A stretch of 63,006 nucleotides of DNA from Bacteriovoracaceae bacterium (lineage in GTDB: Bacteria; Bdellovibrionota; Bacteriovoracia; Bacteriovoracales; Bacteriovoracaceae): NCBI GenBank assembly GCA_019752535.1, contig JAIEMA010000001.1, positions 1-63,006 of the forward strand. Direction: 5' to 3'. Of this stretch, positions 60,038-63,006 are shown piece by piece. The notes below the pieces were generated by a model, which was not told the origin of the DNA, did no database searches, and saw only the letters and a program-made list of their open reading frames with translations. Made by a program: the position numbers and the translations under genes. Position 1 is the first letter of the stretch, and each line of letters starts with the position of its first letter.

Positions 60038-61105
60038 TTATGACAGAGTGGAGGAGTCAGATGCCTGAAAAGAGGGGCGAGCGATGGCCTTAAGTTGCCC
60101 CGACCGGTTCAAAAGCATGCCAGAAAATCTGTGCCCTTCAGGATTAAAGGCCTGAACTTTTCCCTCTCCACCAGGGATATCGATGACGTATTGGGGGAGC
60201 ATCCAACCTGGTAAGCGATTGTGGAGTTGCCCCCAGAGCATTCTTCCTTCCTCAAGTGAGAGCCAAAAATGCATACCGCCTTTGACCTGATCAGGGTGAT
60301 GGAGGTAGTAGGCAGAAATATCCAGATTCGCTAAGAAGCGAAAGAGCTCGAGCAAGACTTCTGCATCGTTATTAATGCCCTTAAGCAAAACAACTTGTGA
60401 AATCCATTTCATGCCCTTAGGTCGAAATTCGCTAGTAGCCTGCTTTGCTTCTTCAGACCACTCATCTTTGTGATTAGTGTGAACAGATAAAACAATTTTA
60501 AATCTCTTATGAAACGATTCAAAAAGATTTGAAAGCTCTCTCGTTAATCGACTGGGGAGAATCACTGGGACTCTTGAGTGGAAGCGAATGAATTTGATGT
60601 GCTCAATCGTACTTAAGGCCTCAAGCCATCCTTGAATCTTTTCATCCGAAAGGATCAAAGGATCGCCGCCAGTGAAAATAACTTCTTCGATTTCGCTATG
60701 AGCTTGAAGATAGTTGAGCGTTTTTTCTCTATCCTGAGCAAAAGGGCCATCACTTTGGAGCTCATTTTTTCTAAAGCAATAGCGGCAATGAACCGGACAG
60801 ACAGTCGTTGGAATCAAGAGTGCTCTATTGTGGTAGCGATGAATAAGCTGAGATGTTTTGATATGAGTTTTATCGCCAATAGGATCGATAAAGCCATCAA
60901 GGCTAGACTCCTGACTATCCGGGAGAAACTGGCGGGCCAGCACTCCGTTTAAGCCCTGATTCTTGATCATCTGGGCCAGCTTTTTTGGAATCAAAACGGG
61001 ATATTGATTGAGAGTGGGAAGACTCGTCTCAAGAAAAGCAGCTAAGCTCTCTGAGCTTCTAAAGGCTTCGGTTAGTTCTGTTTGCCAGCTAGCGGGGGAG
61101 TTCAC
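60038..61105 (-). CDS. Lysine 2,3-aminomutase family radical SAM protein (EpmB-like)
   Basis: A 355-residue radical SAM protein with cluster motif TTVCPVHCRYCFRK and FTGGDPLILSDEKI, characteristic of the KamA/EpmB family. Length is close to E. coli EpmB (342), which makes beta-lysine for elongation factor P; a true lysine aminomutase is usually longer. No epmA or efp gene is in the window to settle it. GTG start at 61105, overlapping the small membrane gene upstream by 17 bases. Confidence 0.85.
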   Translation of the reverse strand: MNSPASWQTELTEAFRSSESLAAFLETSLPTLNQYPVLIPKKLAQMIKNQGLNGVLARQFLPDSQESSLDGFIDPIGDKTHIKTSQLIHRYHNRALLIPTTVCPVHCRYCFRKNELQSDGPFAQDREKTLNYLQAHSEIEEVIFTGGDPLILSDEKIQGWLEALSTIEHIKFIRFHSRVPVILPSRLTRELSNLFESFHKRFKIVLSVHTNHKDEWSEEAKQATSEFRPKGMKWISQVVLLKGINNDAEVLLELFRFLANLDISAYYLHHPDQVKGGMHFWLSLEEGRMLWGQLHNRLPGWMLPQYVIDIPGGEGKVQAFNPEGHRFSGMLLNRSGQLKAIARPSFQASDSSTLS

Positions 61106-61298
61106 TGAGATTATTCTCTCTTAAGTACTGTCGCTTATATAGCCAAGCACAAAAACGAATAAGAAGTGCTCCACATGCAGCGAGTCCGATGAAATGACCA
61201 ACCACAAGTTCAATCGGTAGTGTGCCACCTTCCCCTAAAACATAAAGGATCCACTTCAAGAGAATGAGGTGGACGATGAGGATCACTAACTCCACCAT
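61089..61298 (-). CDS. Small membrane protein
   Basis: A 69-residue protein with two hydrophobic segments (VELVILIVHLILLKWILYVL and HFIGLAACGALLIRFCAWLY) and a basic tail. I start it at the ATG 61298; upstream methionines fall inside the exonuclease gene. It overlaps the radical SAM gene, so it is likely cotranscribed. No ribosome binding site is obvious and no family is recognised. Confidence 0.55.
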   Translation of the reverse strand: MVELVILIVHLILLKWILYVLGEGGTLPIELVVGHFIGLAACGALLIRFCAWLYKRQYLRENNLSELPR

Positions 61299-61311
61299 AC
61301 GGCGGCGGAAA

Positions 61312-62268
61312 TTATTCTTGTTCAGAAACTTCGATGACCACGTCGGCATCTGGCGTCTCCTTGATTTCAAGTGGTTCAGTTCTCACCTTAAACGACTTAA
61401 TACGTTTAAGAACAAAAGACTTATTCATTTTAGTCACTAAGCAAACTCCATACAGCACTGGGCCTCTCGGCATAGGAATAAGTGCGATAGGCTTCACTGG
61501 GCGCCATTCTTCATCAACCGTTCCGCCCGTGTATTGAATATCAACGATGGTTTGAGATCGAATCAACTCTCTCATGGCTTCAAAACGATTCGGCACCACA
61601 AACGCAGCATCTTTTTTGTATTGGCTCATGGCCATGGTAAACGAGCGTTCTTTGTATTCCTGAAATCTCTCTGAGGGAGTTCTTTCAATCAAAGCGGCCA
61701 TCACCTTAAGGCAAGCGTAGGTATCTTCGAGAGCAATATGATGATGAAGGGGAACTTTAAAAAATTCGGCCAACGTTGAAAGTTTGTAGTTAGCAGGTGA
61801 TTTTCCAGCAGCTTCAGAGTCTGGATTTTTGAGAAGAGCGCGAGCAAATTTGGCACTATCAAAAACTCTTAAAGGGGGAAGCTCTATCAAAAAATCATGA
61901 GAGCCTTTCACTAAAAATGCTCCATCAAACAGGGCATTATGCGCAAGCATTTGTGTGCGGCCTACAAATTCCCAAAGGGAGCGCATGGGGCGCTTGAGCG
62001 TTGGCGCGTTGATGAGATCATCATTCGTTAGTCCATGAATCGCAGCATTGGCGGGATGAATATCTGTCATGGGATTAATGAGTTGATGAAAAACTTCAAT
62101 GTGCCCACTTTGAGTCACCTTCACAGCAGCGATTTCAATAATGCGATCAACTAATGGGGAGAGACCCGTAGTCTCTAAATCAATAGCGACGACACCATAG
62201 GGAAAAACTTTGAGAATTTGTTTTGCCTCATCGGGAGTGATCGTAAGTTCGGTGGAAGTCCTTGACAT
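61312..62268 (-). CDS. DEDDh 3'-5' exonuclease (DnaQ/epsilon-like)
   Basis: A 318-residue protein whose first half is a DEDDh exonuclease: VAIDLETTGLSPL (Asp, Glu), HNALFDGAFL (Asp) and HIALEDTYACLKVM (His, Asp). The second half is a separate domain of mixed strands not seen in DnaQ itself, so this is a proofreading-like or repair nuclease rather than the polymerase III subunit. The start at 62268 has no clear ribosome binding site; the frame is open to 62364. Confidence 0.85.
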   Translation of the reverse strand: MSRTSTELTITPDEAKQILKVFPYGVVAIDLETTGLSPLVDRIIEIAAVKVTQSGHIEVFHQLINPMTDIHPANAAIHGLTNDDLINAPTLKRPMRSLWEFVGRTQMLAHNALFDGAFLVKGSHDFLIELPPLRVFDSAKFARALLKNPDSEAAGKSPANYKLSTLAEFFKVPLHHHIALEDTYACLKVMAALIERTPSERFQEYKERSFTMAMSQYKKDAAFVVPNRFEAMRELIRSQTIVDIQYTGGTVDEEWRPVKPIALIPMPRGPVLYGVCLVTKMNKSFVLKRIKSFKVRTEPLEIKETPDADVVIEVSEQE

Positions 62269-62389
62269 GGAGAGTCTTATAACCGTTTTGACGTGAATAA
62301 GTCTAGGACAACTCGTTGCTCTTTCATTGACAGAATGCTGCGCGTCAAAGCAAAGTGATAGCACTTATTGAATCTAAAAAAGGACCCTT

Positions 62390-63006
62390 ATGGCCAAGAC
62401 CTTTGATGTTGTGGTTTTAGGAGCCGGCCCCGGTGGCTACATAGCCGCTATCCGTGCTTCTCAATTAGGTAAAAAAGTGGCGATCGTCGAAGCGGATAAG
62501 CTTGGCGGTGTTTGTCTGAATCGTGGCTGTATTCCAACAAAAGCTCTCTTAAAGTCAGCTCACTCAGTTCATGAAGTGGCCGATCTTAAATCCCTTGGTG
62601 TGAATGTAAAGCTTGAAGGGCTTGATGGATCAGTCGCAGTCAAGCGCGCCAATGAGATTGCAGCGAATATGTCTAAGGGCATCGCGTTTCTCATGAAGAA
62701 AAATAAGATTGAAGTCTTTGCAGGCAAGGGTGTTTTTAAAACGGCAAAAACTTTAGAAGTCACACTCACTGATGGAAAAAAAGAAGAGCTTCAAGCGCAA
62801 AATATTATTATTGCGACGGGTGCGAAGTATCGCACATTCCCAGGTCTTGAGCACAACGGAAAAAATCTGGTGGGTGCATGGGAAGCTTTAAAAATTGAGA
62901 AGCTTCCTAAATCAATCGGTATCATCGGTGCCGGAGCGATCGGTGTGGAGTTTGCCTATTTCTATAATTCCATTGGCACCAAAGTAACTATTGTAGAATA
63001 CCTAGA
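62390..63006 (+). CDS. lpdA: Dihydrolipoyl dehydrogenase (N-terminal part, runs off the window)
   Basis: The first 205 codons of a flavoprotein disulfide reductase. VVLGAGPGGYIAAIRASQLG binds FAD, and GGVCLNRGCIPTKALLKS carries the redox-active Cys pair. A second Rossmann motif begins GIIGAGAIGVEFAYF near the right edge. It regenerates lipoamide in 2-oxoacid dehydrogenase complexes. AAGGA lies 5 bases before the ATG at 62390. Confidence 0.95.
   Translation, partial: MAKTFDVVVLGAGPGGYIAAIRASQLGKKVAIVEADKLGGVCLNRGCIPTKALLKSAHSVHEVADLKSLGVNVKLEGLDGSVAVKRANEIAANMSKGIAFLMKKNKIEVFAGKGVFKTAKTLEVTLTDGKKEELQAQNIIIATGAKYRTFPGLEHNGKNLVGAWEALKIEKLPKSIGIIGAGAIGVEFAYFYNSIGTKVTIVEYL

Noticed and set aside
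1-63006. CRISPR arrays, insertion sequences or prophage
   Set aside because: No regularly spaced repeats, transposase-like or phage structural proteins were seen on either strand.

Overview
This 63 kb window looks like chromosome from a Gram-negative bacterium of the Bdellovibrionota, most likely the Bacteriovoracales side (Bacteriovorax/Peredibacter-like). The evidence is indirect. There is an operon for KDO (LPS core sugar) synthesis, a very high density of signal peptides and lipoboxes, a Tad/Flp-type pilus cluster with a small exported protein next to its secretin, a TIGR02147-type regulator followed by a secreted metallopeptidase, and generally A/T-leaning coding sequence. No phage, insertion sequence or CRISPR array is visible. 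Genes are tightly packed, with many TAATG or ATGA junctions and convergent overlaps.

Layout. 1-7.2 kb: a TadB/C-like membrane protein, the ribosome factor EttA, then a minus-strand pilus cluster read from a Flp pilin (6994-7164) through several small membrane proteins to the secretin CpaC and the ATPase CpaF. A divergent 53-residue basic protein (5219-5380) is wedged into this cluster. 7.3-12 kb: a SPOR protein, purB, and an outer-membrane pair (TolC-like plus barrel). 12-16.3 kb: kdsB-pyrG-kdsA-kdsC, joining KDO synthesis to CTP supply. 16.3-28.7 kb: tsaC, gpsA, outer-membrane barrels, small lipoproteins, a DsbD-type reductase, a BtuF-like binding protein, an exported Hsp20-like protein and rsgA. 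At 28.76 kb lies tRNA-Arg(TCT), followed by an odd element carrying a split copy of the tRNA 3' end. 29-41 kb: two NAD(P)-binding paralogues, murI, an NlpC/P60 hydrolase, a PilZ protein, a cyclophilin, recJ. 41-46 kb: an exported coiled-coil protein, then ppk1-sixA facing ppx. 46-49 kb: three lipoprotein genes, two with HEXXH motifs. 49.5-53.3 kb: icd and a umuDC pair whose UmuD is already short and lacks both catalytic residues. 53.4-55.8 kb: secreted protein, TIGR02147 regulator, secreted HEXXH protein. 55.8-63 kb: an orphan OmpR-type regulator, a B12-type radical SAM protein, tRNA-Gly(GCC), a degenerate HD-GYP protein, a lysine-aminomutase-like protein, an exonuclease and the start of lpdA.

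Several things are easy to miss. Six real genes are under 60 codons: Flp pilin, a 53-residue bitopic protein, the basic protein and three mini-lipoproteins. Inverted repeats cover or abut the ribosome binding site of several genes for lipoproteins or proteins of unknown function, most clearly at 23850-23889 and 36076-36099. The strongest candidates for something undescribed are the interrupted tRNA-like element at 28881-29016, the start-codon-sequestering palindromes, the pre-matured UmuD with a direct-repeat operator candidate, and the pilus cluster's small-protein content.
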